DNA of 64,000 nt, taken from Stercorarius parasiticus (taxonomy: Eukaryota; Chordata; Aves; Charadriiformes; Stercorariidae). Below are positions 1-12,162 of this stretch, piece after piece. The stretch is from NCBI GenBank assembly GCA_013396915.1, contig VWZL01002229.1:682001-746000 (forward strand). Direction: 5' to 3'. Each line of letters opens with the position of its first letter. Position 1 is the stretch's first letter. The translations under genes were made by a program, and so were the position numbers. The notes beneath the pieces were generated by a model, which made no database searches, had not been told where the DNA came from, and saw nothing but the letters and a program-made list of their open reading frames with translations.

Positions 1-3000
1 AGCCATAGTAAGCATTGCCCTGTAATTATCAAATCAGAGTCATCATTTGCTGGGAAGAATTCTTTAACAAATTACACCTAATTACACTGAAATTACCTTT
101 AATTCATGGTAAAAACATGCCTATATTCTGTTCTATAACACCTTATTTTTTATCTTTATGCAAATATGATTACACATTATCAAACTGGCACAACCAGTCA
201 TAATAAACAGCTGCAGCTAGTTCTCTGGTTAATAAATAGGAACTGGACATGTGCCATAGATTGTTTTCTGGAATGCTGCATCAAAAATTATCCAGTTCAT
301 TCCCTGGCAACAGTAATTTTTTCCCTACCGCTCAAGCCAAGAGTGTTTGGATTTGAGGTATTGATTCAGTCCATTATACAGACCAGAAACAGTAGAGGAG
401 ATTGGATCTGTCTCTGAATTTCTTCAAATACGGTGAGCACTTGGAGCAAGAGCTTGAGCTTATGTGTCAATTTACTACCTCAGGGAGCCAAAACACAGTC
501 TACAGATCTTGCTTAATTAACTTGTTGCTGAGCAAGATACAGATTTGTAAACATATACAACTCTCCCATTTTTTTATTATTCTCATTATCAACTTCGACA
601 AGTTGTCCATTTATATATGCTAGGAAGATAAAGTATTCAGAAGCAGAACTTAATATGGAAAGGGGAAATGCAAATTATTTCACTATAAAACTACACAAAA
701 AAAATTTACTCATGAGAAAATTCTTTCGTCAAATAGACGTAATTCGTTACCATGTCATAGGTTGTCTTTGGACATGATGGACTTCTTTCTGATATAAGGG
801 TATCATAAATTGTTTTTTCCACTTTAGCCTCCTCCAATCACAGTGCCACTTATATCATCTTGTAAGATGACTAATTAATATCAATGTCAGTCCCTAGTAG
901 CACCCACCCAAAGACCAGCTATGGTGAAGTTGACTTTTAAGGAATTTATACACAATAGCAGATTTCTTCCTCCAGGCAGATGTTTTCTGCAGTGAAGATA
1001 AACCTGATGTATCCAACAAGATTCTTTCTTTCTTTCCTTTTCTTTTTTTCTTTTTTTTTCTTTTATTTATTTTTTTAAGTAGGTTGTGGGTAATATACTT
1101 TGTGTTTAAACAGTACACAGTAAAACAGGATCTCAATAGTGAGTAGACCTTCAGGCATTACTAAGATACAGTGAATCCTGATACTTCCAGGTGTTTCCTT
1201 ACATGTCTGATATATCACTTTTAGGGTCTGTGTTTTCATTGGGAGTTTGTCTCTTCGGAAGGTTATCTCAGAAACTTAGAGGAATACAGTCACAAAGCAG
1301 TTAAAACATGGAATAGCAGCTAGGACTAGGCTTAATGCTATTTTATTGTTCAGCATTTATTTATTTTAAAAGAAAGCCTTTTAGATGGCCCTTTGGAAAG
1401 TATACTGAACTCCCTCTAAGCAATTTTATTTATGGAGTTTCCTTTTTCCAGTACAAGATGCAACTGGTGGGCCATAAATCAGTTTTCAGAGTTCCTTTAA
1501 TGAAAACATTCCCTTCTCATTTAATGCTTCCAATGCAGGATCATATTCCCTTCTGTGTAGCAGGAATGTCTGATTGTTGAACTCAAACACACAGACTCCT
1601 AAACTACCATAATCACAACTTACCTGCTCCCTAAGTGTTTTCAGCAGTTAATTACTAATTCAAATATGTTGTCAAAATGTGGCCTCGTTGTGCAGTGACT
1701 GTCCAGCTTTAAAGGAAATAATATTTTCAACATCTCAGTACCTTTTTATGGCAAACTTGTCTCACTGAGCAAAGAATTCCCTCATCTTTTTTATTAAGTT
1801 TTCAGCTTTCTTATTGCAATCAGAGTAATGCCTTCATTATGCAGCAACAGAACTGTAAAGCTTATAGGTGTGCTGATCTACAGCATTTTGATAGTCTTTA
1901 TTTTCAGAGTGTGCATGAGTCCTGTCTCTTTGAACAGGTGGCAGAAGAGAGGCAATGAAAAAGCATCCAGTTGCATATACAAAACAACTTTCATCAAAAG
2001 GCCTCTGTTAGAGGTTGCTCAGACTCAGTGACCTCTTTCCTACTACAATACACTCAGCTGAGAAACCTCTTTTTCAAGGTTATTACTAGAGACAGTAGGG
2101 TGTATAGGCAAAAGGCTCAGTGCAACGGGGGTGCTTTAAAGGGTTCATTACATCAGTATTGTTCTGGGCATAGCAATTTTTGCTCCTTTCATGGAAAATT
2201 TCACTCTGGTTGCTTACATCCCAACACCAACTAATACGCAAGTCATTAGCACCTTTACCCACTGACCCACAGTTGTGGATGGGCCAGCTGTTGCACAACC
2301 ACAGCTGCTTCCTTCTTACAAATTCTCTGTTCTAGAGCCAAATCCAAAGAACAGTTTCCCTCCAGTCCAGCCTCAAACCAAAAACCCCAAGGTACCACAA
2401 AACAGTCTACTCTTGGCAGCACAGGAATCCCAGACTACTTCCTAAAGCAGTTATATGTAAAGAATTTGTGCCCTTCTTACCATTTCACCCCCTTTGTACT
2501 CGCACATGTCTGAAACACACCCCTAGAGAAAGCCTTAGAACTACCAAGAACTGTATGGAAAACCTTAACACATTTGTGTTGAAACAATTCTCTTTTTTGC
2601 ACAGGGATGGCCTTTCCTTGACTCCCCTATATCCTTATACATCTTTAACATCTTTTCTGATAATGCCAGGAGCTTCTGACTCTGATATTCCTGGTGATTT
2701 AAATATGCTTTCTTTTAGTGGGAAGATAATGAAAGGATTATAGTTTTCCCCTTCCACTGCAATTATTTGAAATTGCTGATAAGTAATAGGTATTTAAAAA
2801 CACCATGTATTTTTTTGGCCCAAAAATGAAACCAGAGAACAAATATCTGTTAGATACAAATAGACATAAAATCTGAGTCGAAGAGAGACCAAGCTTAACT
2901 GCCTGTCCCAGGCAAATGGCTGGTAGTTCAGCTGCCGGTTCAGGGAGGCCGCAGCTGTCCCAGCAGGCTAGCACACACACCAGTGTCCCTGCCTGCTCCC

Positions 3001-3659
3001 TCCCACCCAGTCAGGTAGAGATGCAGATAATTATATGCCCTAAGGGTACAAGAGATGCAAAAGGAGTTTGAGGTACAAACAGGTTTAAGGATGGCAACTG
3101 AGGCTACGGTGGGGTTGTGACGGAAGTTGAAATAGGACTCAAATCCTCTGACAACCAGTCTTCATTCATTTTGTTACTTGCATGCCTGGTTTCATGTTCT
3201 TTACAGTTCGCACCCTATCCTCGGCAGCATTCTTTAATGATCCTAATTCAGTCGTGACTGACCTTCTCCCAAATCCTCTAAAAATGCCATAATATTGCAG
3301 TTTACAATAAGCTTGGAGAAAAACACATCTATGTGATATTAAAGCAGTTCATTTTAACTGCAGTACAATAAATAGGGTTTCTAAGGTAATTCAATATTAA
3401 GTGTGTGTTTGCATGTGTATTTATATGTGCATATATTATGCCAGAGAAAATTATTTAAAATGAGAAAAAATGGTGAAAACAGCCCAAGACAAAGTAGTAA
3501 AAGAACTTAGGGGATTTTTTTAGGAGTAAGAAAGGAAAATAACAATATTTACATTTGAATTAATTCTGGACACGGAAATATATTTTTATGCAATATTCTC
3601 AAATAATAAAATTATCTTTCTTTGTCATGTAAATGTGAAGTTGTTGGAGGCTTTACTGG
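1..3659. other. Non-genic stretch, no gene recognised
   Basis: Both strands were scanned and no coding exon, RNA gene or named transposon was recognised. Open frames are short, overlapping and of low-complexity composition. The only structure is a pyrimidine tract near 1022-1077 (listed separately), a TG/AT-rich patch around 3403-3440, and a modestly GC-richer patch around 2900-3000. Confidence 0.6.
1022..1077. repeat. Polypyrimidine (T/C) low-complexity tract
   Basis: A nearly pure run of T and C with TTTC-type units that decays into T-runs. On the minus strand it reads as an A/G-rich tract, which explains the lysine-rich open frame there. Simple-sequence DNA of no evident function. Confidence 0.85.
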
Positions 3660-3995
3660 TGTCCTGGTTTGAGGTAAAACAGAACCAACTTTCTGTTCAG
3701 TAATTTTTACTTCTTAGCTAGGCCTTTTCTAACTCTCTGAAATTAACAGCATGTTGTGTCTGAAATGGTTCGTTCAGAGTGATAAGACAGTTTGTGCCAA
3801 GGAATGGTATGCACAGAGGCTCTTGCTTATACTTACTGCTGTAACAACCAAGGTCAGCTAATTTCGTTATTTGCCCTGTTAGAGGGTCGGAAGCGGAGGG
3901 GCTTAGAGTGGTCCCACCTGCGGGGAGGAGCAGACAGGACAGGTGACCCAAAATTGACCAACAGGGGTATTCCATCCCATCTGCCCCATGCTCAG

Positions 3996-4002
3996 TATAA
4001 AA
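3996..4002 (+). promoter_or_regulatory. LTR TATA box
   Basis: TATAAAA lies in the middle of the solo LTR, about 255 bp upstream of the ATTAAA signal, as expected for the U3/R promoter. It could still drive transcription rightward into flanking DNA; no evidence for activity can be read from sequence. Confidence 0.65.
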
Positions 4003-4170
4003 GCTGAGGGATCAAAGGGTCAACTCTTTTTCTTCAATGGCTGATGTCTGAGGAGGACCCTGTCTGTTCATCTGCCTTTGATCCCAATCAGTGTGTTCCT
4101 GACTCCAGCTCTGGAACCCGGTTCCCACCCATTGCTGAGTCCAGCCTGGGACTTCCCCAGTGCCTGCCAG

Positions 4171-4178
4171 TGACGTCA
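4171..4178. promoter_or_regulatory. Perfect palindromic CRE (TGACGTCA) in the LTR
   Basis: The full 8-bp CREB/ATF consensus occurs about 170 bp downstream of the LTR TATA box. CpG-containing sites decay quickly, so an intact one inside an old repeat is mildly notable. Binding is an inference from motif identity only. Confidence 0.5.
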
Positions 4179-4255
4179 TCCTGGGAGCTTAATACAGTTT
4201 TGTATGTACTGTATCTATTTCATTATTTTCCTTTTTATTTTATTCTTAATATTTT

Positions 4256-4261
4256 ATTAAA
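4256..4261 (+). terminator. LTR poly(A) signal (ATTAAA)
   Basis: ATTAAA is the commonest variant of AATAAA. It is followed by a T-rich stretch and the CTCTTGCACTCCCTGC-like U5 region, which fits the R/U5 boundary of the solo LTR. Confidence 0.5.
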
Positions 4262-4385
4262 GTAGTTTAGTTTCTTCTAAACTCATAAGTCTCTCTTTAT
4301 CTCTCCTCTTGCACTCCCTGCATGAGAGGCTGGCGGGGAAGCATCTGTCGCCATCCATTGGCCAATTTGGCCAAAAACCACGACA

Positions 4386-7236
4386 GCTGGTATAAATACT
4401 GTGGAAGTGAATGCATCACTTATTCAAATCTTTAAGTTTTAAGTCTGAAAAGGTATTCTGTCGCAGAGGGCCTTGCGACCCATTCTGAGCAGTAATTGGT
4501 CAAATACTGCAGTACCGCAGGGAACTCATGAACTGATAAATGCAGTTCTGTTCCCCAGGCTCTGTGCTTAAAAAAAATAGAGCTGTTTGCCAGTCTAGAG
4601 CAGTGTTATTATTGAGTTCTGCACAGCAACATGCCACTCTGTTCCCATTTCATGGGAAATTGTATCAGTTCTTTCTTTATTCGAGGTTTTGGCGTGTCTT
4701 TCCTAAGATAGCTATTGGTTTGAAAGGTCATAATTGCCTTTGGAGAACCGTTGAAGTGTTCTCAGTCCATTTTAGTTTAACCATCCAGAGAGCTGTAGAG
4801 GTTTTTGGAAGCACAGGAACTTTTGTCTTCATAGTGAACAAGAGAAATTTAATCAGGTACAAATCATCTTCAGTTTCTTTTAGCTGTTAATGGAGAAGCA
4901 TTATTCCTCAGCCTTTTATGTGAGTGCACCATATAGGTATAGCTATTTTCAGTATTCATACTTTTACACATGTATCCCAGCAACTGCAACAACCCACTTA
5001 GGCTGATACTTGCTCCAAAACAGGCAGGGGGAAGGACTTGGATGCTTGTCAAAGATCCAGCTAACCAGCATCAGAAAAAGACTTAGGCTGTATGCACAGT
5101 TCTCCCACACAGGGACCTTATCCACTTTTTCTCTTATTTTCTCCATACAGTGGTGACTCATCTTTGTCATCACTAAGATATAAAATGAGACCTGCGGCAA
5201 TAAAACCCTAGTGACATTTAACCATTCAAAAATATCCAGTAGAAAATTGCTGTGCTACTGTCAGCTTAATGCCTCTTCCTCAAGTCACGGGATTTTGATG
5301 CAGAAGATAGAAGGGGCCATGTTTCCCTTCAAGGAGAATGCCTGTTTCCAGCAGTTCCTGTCAAATTAAGGCAGGCTTGGATGACAGAAAAATATCAAAC
5401 TCGATTTTGTTTTGATTGGATTATAATGTCGTAACAATTCCTACCAAAATGCAAGCAATTACACAGAAGGCTTCAAGTTGTTCACTGGATCTTGTTCTTA
5501 TGCAGAGACATGCCCAGCATATACATATAAATGTGCGTGCCAGTGTGTGTATTTTTATTTTTATGTAGTCACATACATATATAGTTACTTTTTGTAAAAA
5601 ACCTCATCATACACACACATGCACAGGTGCGGAGCTCTGGAGCTGTGAGTTATGATACTGTTGCTTTGTAGTGAAAGGAAGAGAAGACAGCATCCACCTC
5701 CCCTGTCTTGCACTTCCTGCCACATTCACTTCGCTCCTCCATGGTTCCAAGAGCTACTTAAGCCAATAACAACTTAATAACTAGTATGGTGATTAGCTGA
5801 GATTGAGCTGATGTTTTGGCAAGTTGTTTTCATACTCCAGCTGAGTTAGGAAGATTTTTGAGGTGGCTTTCACGCAAAATAAAGCTATCCAGAGATGCTC
5901 AGCAGGTCACTCTCCAAACAGTTCCAGTATGTTCCTGTAACAGTAAAAGAGTTCACTTCAGGATTTGTCTCCTATCTCCTCTACCAGGCCCGATGTGCAC
6001 CAGTTCAAAATGCCCCATGTCCTGACAAGCGTCCCTCCAACTAAGGAACTCAGGGTGCAAATCTCTCCAGGATTTGTCAGCCACAGAGGAAGTCAAGCCA
6101 GGCATCCTGCCTTTACATTGCTTCTGGGTTGCTTTTTGGTGCTTGAAGCAAGGAACCGGGATCTGCAGACTAGCCACAGTAATGTATATTTACCCACCGT
6201 CTACAGACTTCACATGTTGCTGCTTGGCACTGTTCCTCCACACAACGCAAGTGTGAAGTATAAGAAAAACCACATGCCAAGCTATTATGCACCTCCAGCA
6301 GCACAATAGTTTAATTGCACTGTGGTTTGTCTTAAAGACTTTAATGCTAAGTGCTAGAAATGCTTTCTTTACTGTGTGGTTTGGAGCAAGGCAGAGGATA
6401 GAATGCAAAACTATCCAATGTGAAAGACAAAGAACAAGGCATGATAAGGTGTCTGTTATTATAGTAGTTATTACACCTTATGTGTTTTAGCTTACCAGCC
6501 TAAGATATGACACTGTCTTAAAGAGAAGTGTACTCATTCTCTTTGTTTCTTTGATTTGATTTGGGACAATATAATTTGCAACGTCTTCACTTTGAGTATT
6601 TCTCAAAGTATTGACCACTGCCTGCTGAGGCGAGGTGTGCAAGACATTTACAGTCTTCTCCCTCTCACAGACACCTTGCTAGTTGAGCTTTTGTTCCTGC
6701 CCACTCCTCTTCACCTACAATACCCTCAGGTCAGAGATGCTCTGTTTTATTCACTGTCTTTGAATGGAGAATCTCACTTGTCTAGCAGGTCAAAACCACA
6801 GATGATCTGCCTTTGGCCCACTGGGTGAATTGGATTATGTCTCTTTTTACTGCCTCAGCTTTTCTAAGTGGAACATGGTGAGGATGGTACTTCAAGGTCC
6901 ATAGGTCAATGTTCTAAACTGAAGGTTTTGCTGGTATGTGTTCACAGCTACTGTGTCTATCAGCCCAACAGTGATGAGGCTGCTGCAGCTCCTTGTCCCC
7001 AGGCCAAGCCTGTGACGAGGCTAAATATAAGTTCCCAACAGGCAAACAGGCACACATACACACAACACAGGTATACAAGTACACATGGCCAGACTCACAG
7101 TCAGAAGAAACAGCATTTTTGACAACACAGACAACACTAACATCCTGTTCCCTCTCTGGTTCATCAGGATGAAAGCCTCTTAGTGGAAAATATATACATA
7201 TATATGTATATGTTCAGTATGAATCCCTCTAGTAAC
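4386..7236. other. Non-genic stretch, no gene recognised
   Basis: No exon or named repeat was recognised. It contains low-complexity alternating purine/pyrimidine patches: TG/TA-rich near 5518-5612, a CA-rich patch near 7049-7085 and an AT-alternating patch near 7190-7212. The overlapping short frames around 5950-6310 share the same bases on several frames and show no protein family resemblance. Confidence 0.55.
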
Positions 7237-7615
7237 TGGCCTTGGACACACATCTGTCTGGTAGCTCTGGGCCTTATTGTCTCATAGTTGCTTCACACAT
7301 GCATATATATGCAAACAGCTATCTCTTGTAGCTGGTCCAGACCCATGGAACTTTAGCAGTACCCAGCTCGGACCCCTGGTCTCTGCAGTACGTGGCTTGG
7401 GCCTATGGCCTCTCCAGTAGCCAGCTTTCAGACCTGGTCTCAACAGCACCCAGCCAAGAGCTAAACCCACTCCAATACAAGGCTCCCAAACCCCTTATCC
7501 TACTTGCCACTAGTCTGTCTTGATGTTTGCTAGCAATTGCACACACTGACATATGCACCCAGACAACATGCAGGCACTCCAATCTCCCCAGCTGCTGGCA
7601 ACCTGGTCTGCACCC
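7237..7615. repeat. Degenerate ~29-bp minisatellite
   Basis: Contiguous diverged units of 28-31 bp can be laid out by eye: 7333-7363, 7364-7392, 7393-7421, 7422-7450, 7451-7479 and 7480-7508. Most units start CAGCT or TGGCT, carry a CC..TGG core and end in CAGTAC/CAGTAGC/CAGCACC. A unit at 7237-7265 matches the 7393 unit at 17 of 29 positions. One more partial match lies at about 7590-7615 (starting CAGCTGCTGG). There are no spacers. The core 7333-7508 is the firm part; the outer limits are tentative. No open frame through it resembles a known protein repeat. Confidence 0.6.
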
Positions 7616-10600
7616 CCACAACATGTCAGTATCTGGAGCAAGGTTCCTTCTTCTTCCAGGACTATACACTGAGATGTATTTATCTCCCTGACACAATAAA
7701 GGCTTCTAATGACCTTTTACATCATGAACTGAGGCTTTACAGCAAGTTTGAAAAGTTCAGCTTCCCTGATAGAAACAGGAGAAATGAAAAATGCATCATG
7801 ATGGTTTCTTATAATACTGTGAAAATTCCAGCCACCAGCCCAAAGCATGGATGTGGGTAGCTCTAGTTTGAGGTTTGGCCCTTTTTTTACATTTATGGCA
7901 TAGTGGAATAATTAATAATGGTGGGCAATTCTCATTTTAGTGACCAAGGGGTAACCTCATAAACAACAAGTAGCAGAAAAAAGCCCCAGATGAGTTATGT
8001 CACGCTGTACCTAATGCATGAAAATAAACGCATATTCCATTGTTCATCAGTATTTGTGAGACTGAGGCTGTTTGGATGGAAGAGAGCATAATAATATTCA
8101 TAGGTACAGCATGGGATTATGTAGTGACTTTTGTTAGCTGTTTTCAGTGTAGGGTATTATATTTGTTTTACGAAGCTGCCTATCAAATGGTTGCATCTGG
8201 GAAATATGTTTCAGAGATGTAATTCTGGACTCTTGCACCAGTGCCTGCCTGCAGTAGACAGCACTGACATAAGGACAAATCCTATCATCTGCCTACTACA
8301 CATATAGGTCCACTAATTTTAGACTACTCCTAGGCTAAGACACCGACAAAAAGGAGGAAGTGTCACAAAAACAAAAGCAGAATGAACTAGCCAGTTTTAT
8401 GCCTTTTTACTGACCAATCTGACTGAGAAGTAGACCAATGAGAAGCTGAATGTTGATGGGAAAAAAAAAAATGTTCCTCTACACAAGAATGTTTTTAACG
8501 TAGGTTTGTAGTTAGAATTTTTGTAACACCTTTTTTTATGAAACGCCAAACACAAATGAATAGCTCCTTTCTAGAAAAACACCTATTGTTTTTTGTTTAA
8601 TTTGTTTATATTTTAAATACCACTGGCTCAGGAAGCCAGACAAATCCTGTTTCTCAGGAGAAGAGAGAAAAACATTGCTGACTGACAGTTTTTTGGGAGG
8701 ATAAATGTTGGTGTAAATCATCCCACCCTTTTCACTAAACATTTTTTCCAGAGGCAGCTGGGCAGCTGAATGATTGCTTATCCAATTTAATCATTTTGAT
8801 GCTGTTCTAAGTTCCCATTGTGCAAACATATTGCAATTCCTCTTGTTCATATCTAGGTTCTTCTCTATTGTAGGCCAGGGTTGGGAGAGGCTGGTCCTAC
8901 CAGAGCTGCATCATTAGCCATGAAGGCCTGGTTTTCTCACTAAAGATAAAAAACTAGAAGGCAAAGATGACAAGAGCAATAACTTTTTCCAACAACTGCT
9001 TCCTATACACTTACAAAACTGCTTTGCAAAAATGGTCAAAACTATTGTTTACTTCCCTTCAAAGTACTGTAAGTGGAGGATACATGACCACTCTATGGAA
9101 GCAAACCTAGCAAAACCTAGCAAGTCTGAGCAGTGGAAGGGGGACTGAGAATGTCTTAGTATGCGCTAAAAAAAAAAAAAAAAAGAAAAAGCCTGCTATG
9201 GAAAAGAAAACATGCATGCCTGCTAAAGGAAAGCATGAGTAATTCAGTGGGGCTGCTGTTCAACAACAGTCTGTCCTGGTGAAAATATTACTTCTGTAAT
9301 GCAGCCAAGGTGAATGTCAGCTTAGGTTATCTGCTGTGGAAGTGCCAGAGATGTGGGTGAGATCTTCCCAGGAAGATGTAGCAGACACGCACTTAGCTGT
9401 GAGGTCCAACATCAAGTTTTCTTTAGTCATTTATACTGGCACCTAGTTTAGCTTCATACCCTTCCTCCTGCATAACTTGCATGCTCCCTGTGCCTCATCT
9501 TACCTTCTCATTCACCCTATTAAAGAGGTATTCCTGGGAGAACATTCGCGGTAATATCCAGGGCATTTTGGTGCACAAGCTTTTTTGTCCACAATCTACA
9601 GTAAAAAACATGGGACATCTTAAGCTATAATAACTCTTCAATTAGCTCCATTATTATTTTCAGGAATGAATCAGCTCTTCCTCACCCCTCCACAGAATTC
9701 CTCTCTTCCCTTCAACCTTGCTGGCCATAAAGAGCTGTGGAGTTACTTTCCACGGAAATTCAGGAAGAGAAGGAAGTCAAAGGTTTTGTCTCACCAGAGG
9801 CCTGGATTCAGTCATGATCTTGATTCCACTAGCCTAAATCTGGAGTAGCTCTAATACTAATGAACCAGATTAACAATGGCATAAGACCTCATCAAGCCGT
9901 TAGTCTCATAACATTTTCAGACAGATACAGTTACCAAGCACCAACAGTGTTACAACAACTCTAATAGTGAACTGTGATCCCATAGTAATGGCCCGGCTCC
10001 TTCCTGATCTTTAATACACGCTTAAACTTGGAGTGATGTGAACCCAAGTTCCATATTGTTCCCAGGCATTTGGACATACTGTGTACAAAGGGTATATTTC
10101 CAGACAATACTGTTAAGCTTCAGGGAAAACATTTTCTTATTTCCACATTTATTAGCTGAGCAGAAACCACTCTTTAGTGCACTGTCCTCCACCTGGGAGT
10201 GCTGCCATACTAAGAGGGGAGGGGATCTTCGTAGAAAAGAATAGGAACACTAGTAGAAAAATTAATAAAAGCTCATTATAGCTGCAGCCTGGTCAGCAGT
10301 CTTGGCATTCAGTTATTCCCTAGGAGAGGCTGATGTGTAAAGATCATTTCCTGCTTTCTTATGCACTCTCTCCTTCTCCTAGTAAAGAAACTGAATATTT
10401 TTTTAATTAATTTAGTGCAGGCCGAATAGAGTGTTCAACAACGGAAATAGCGTATTGCCTACATTTTGATAAAGAATTTATACTGCTACTCAAAAATACC
10501 TTTCAAAGGAAACTGGTAGAAGCCAAGCTGACTCAAAAAGTCTTTCAAAGGAGTGAGGGGGTGTGACAAGGAAGAAAGGTGTTTAAGAACCAACAGGATA

Positions 10601-12057
10601 TTCAACTGCTGTGCTGCTTAACCCATTTATTACTGAAAAGGTTTTTGCAGCATCTTTAACAGTATTGACATTAGAAAGGTATGAGAGACCATTAAATCTG
10701 AAATTTCATAATTGTCACTTGCCTTGACAGGTTATAGAGTTCACAATGTTGCCATTGGCATTTTTTCTTATAAGGAACGTCGTGAAATGATATTTCCTTC
10801 TTCAGCACCCAGTCTTCTAGGAGGACTTCCTTCTCCTTTTTCTTAAGATACCAAAAAAAAAAACCCTTCTACTAAAGATACTTTATCTTGCATGTTGAAG
10901 CCTTGTACAAACGTTAATGATCTACAGCCACACTCCCAACAGGGAGACAGAGCAATTTAGTGCTCAGATGGGCAGGAGGAGTCAGTGATACAGCTTGTAT
11001 TAGAAGATATATTCACCTGCCTATCACTCACCATCGCAAAAACCACATTTCTTCTTCACCGCTTATTCACTGTGCTTGAGTCCCAGGCATGTACACATGA
11101 AAAAAAAAAGAGAAGAGTGTACAGACCAGTTCTTTGGCTTGACTCCTATTAAATTGGCACTGATCATTTTGGGGAATCATAATGAAGGCCATATTTGAAG
11201 TATGACCCAAGCTGCATACGGACTGTTGGAACCATGTTTCCCCTCAAGCAATCCCAGTGACATATAATTTTACTAATCCTTGTTTGCTTTATAAGGGATG
11301 TACTTCTTATTTTTCTTTCCTGTTCTCAAACACTTTCCAAAAAGAGCCTGAACTGTTTTATGAAAATGCTTGTGAGCTGATAGAAGTTTAAGTTTTTCTG
11401 GGATTTTTCAAGAGATGGAGGGGGAGAAGAGAATGGAAACATCAAGACAAGTACTCTTCAGATAGCCCAAGCAAATACCAAGGTCTGTCCAAAGTCTGTA
11501 ATTAATCTAGGACCTAGAGAGAGGCCTTTCGCTCTGTAAAAGTGCATTGGGTCAAACATGGTACAGTATCTGTCACGCCGATGCACCAGCATGCATCAGA
11601 TAAAATGTTTAAATCTGCACTAGTCATTTTATATAATAGAAAAAATGTTGTTCTAATAGAAGACTGTCAGGGGATCAGTGCCTGCTGCTTGGAAAATAAA
11701 CACTTCTGCATTCATGAACTGGCAGGAGGCCATTAACCTATGACAATATTCTATTCCATGGGCACTAGCTCTTAATTATAAATAGTTTTAAAATGTTCTG
11801 TCAAATTATTGATTATACTAAAACTATTTTGCCAGAAAGAAAGGGTTTATTAAGGAATTTTGTGATCAACATACCCCTGCAGCGTGTCTGTAACATTCTC
11901 TTTTCCCAGAATGAGGCTACAGTGGCAAAAAACATGATCTAGGAAAACCAGAATATGGGAGAAATACCCTCCTTGTCTTTCCAGCAGCTACTTTTTGTGA
12001 CTTCCACAAGTTATCACCATATTAATTCTTACCACCTTATAATATAGTACATATGTA
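7616..12057. other. Non-genic stretch, no gene recognised
   Basis: No exon, RNA gene or transposon was recognised. A-rich runs occur near 8460-8472, 9168-9190, 10852-10864 and 11100-11110. Open frames are short and isolated. Confidence 0.55.
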
Positions 12058-12162
12058 AATCATAGAATCATAGAATCATAGAATCTTCATGGTTGGAAAG
12101 GACCTTTGAGATCATCGAGTCAAACCATACACACACAAAAAAACCCCCTACAATCTCTGACA

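Larger units (their letters stand above)
3660..4385 (+). mobile_element. Solo LTR of an endogenous retrovirus (ERVL-like)
   Basis: The 726-bp element begins with TG (TGTCCTGGTTTG) and ends with CA (CCACGACA), the standard LTR termini. Flanks are ACTGG (3655-3659) and GCTGG (4386-4390), a 5-bp target-site duplication with one mismatch. In order it contains a U3-like part with the phrase GGTATTCCAT, a TATA box (TATAAAA, 3996-4002), a perfect CRE (TGACGTCA, 4171-4178) and an ATTAAA poly(A) signal (4256-4261). No retroviral internal sequence lies on either side, so it is a solo LTR left by recombination between two LTRs. The short open frames in it are not genes. The ERVL assignment rests on my memory of avian LTRs and the 5-bp duplication; the LTR identity itself is well supported. 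Confidence 0.85.

Noticed and set aside
7333..7508. A 29-bp direct repeat, the typical length of a CRISPR repeat
   Set aside because: The units are contiguous with no spacers and are strongly diverged, and the sequence is from an animal genome. It is a minisatellite.
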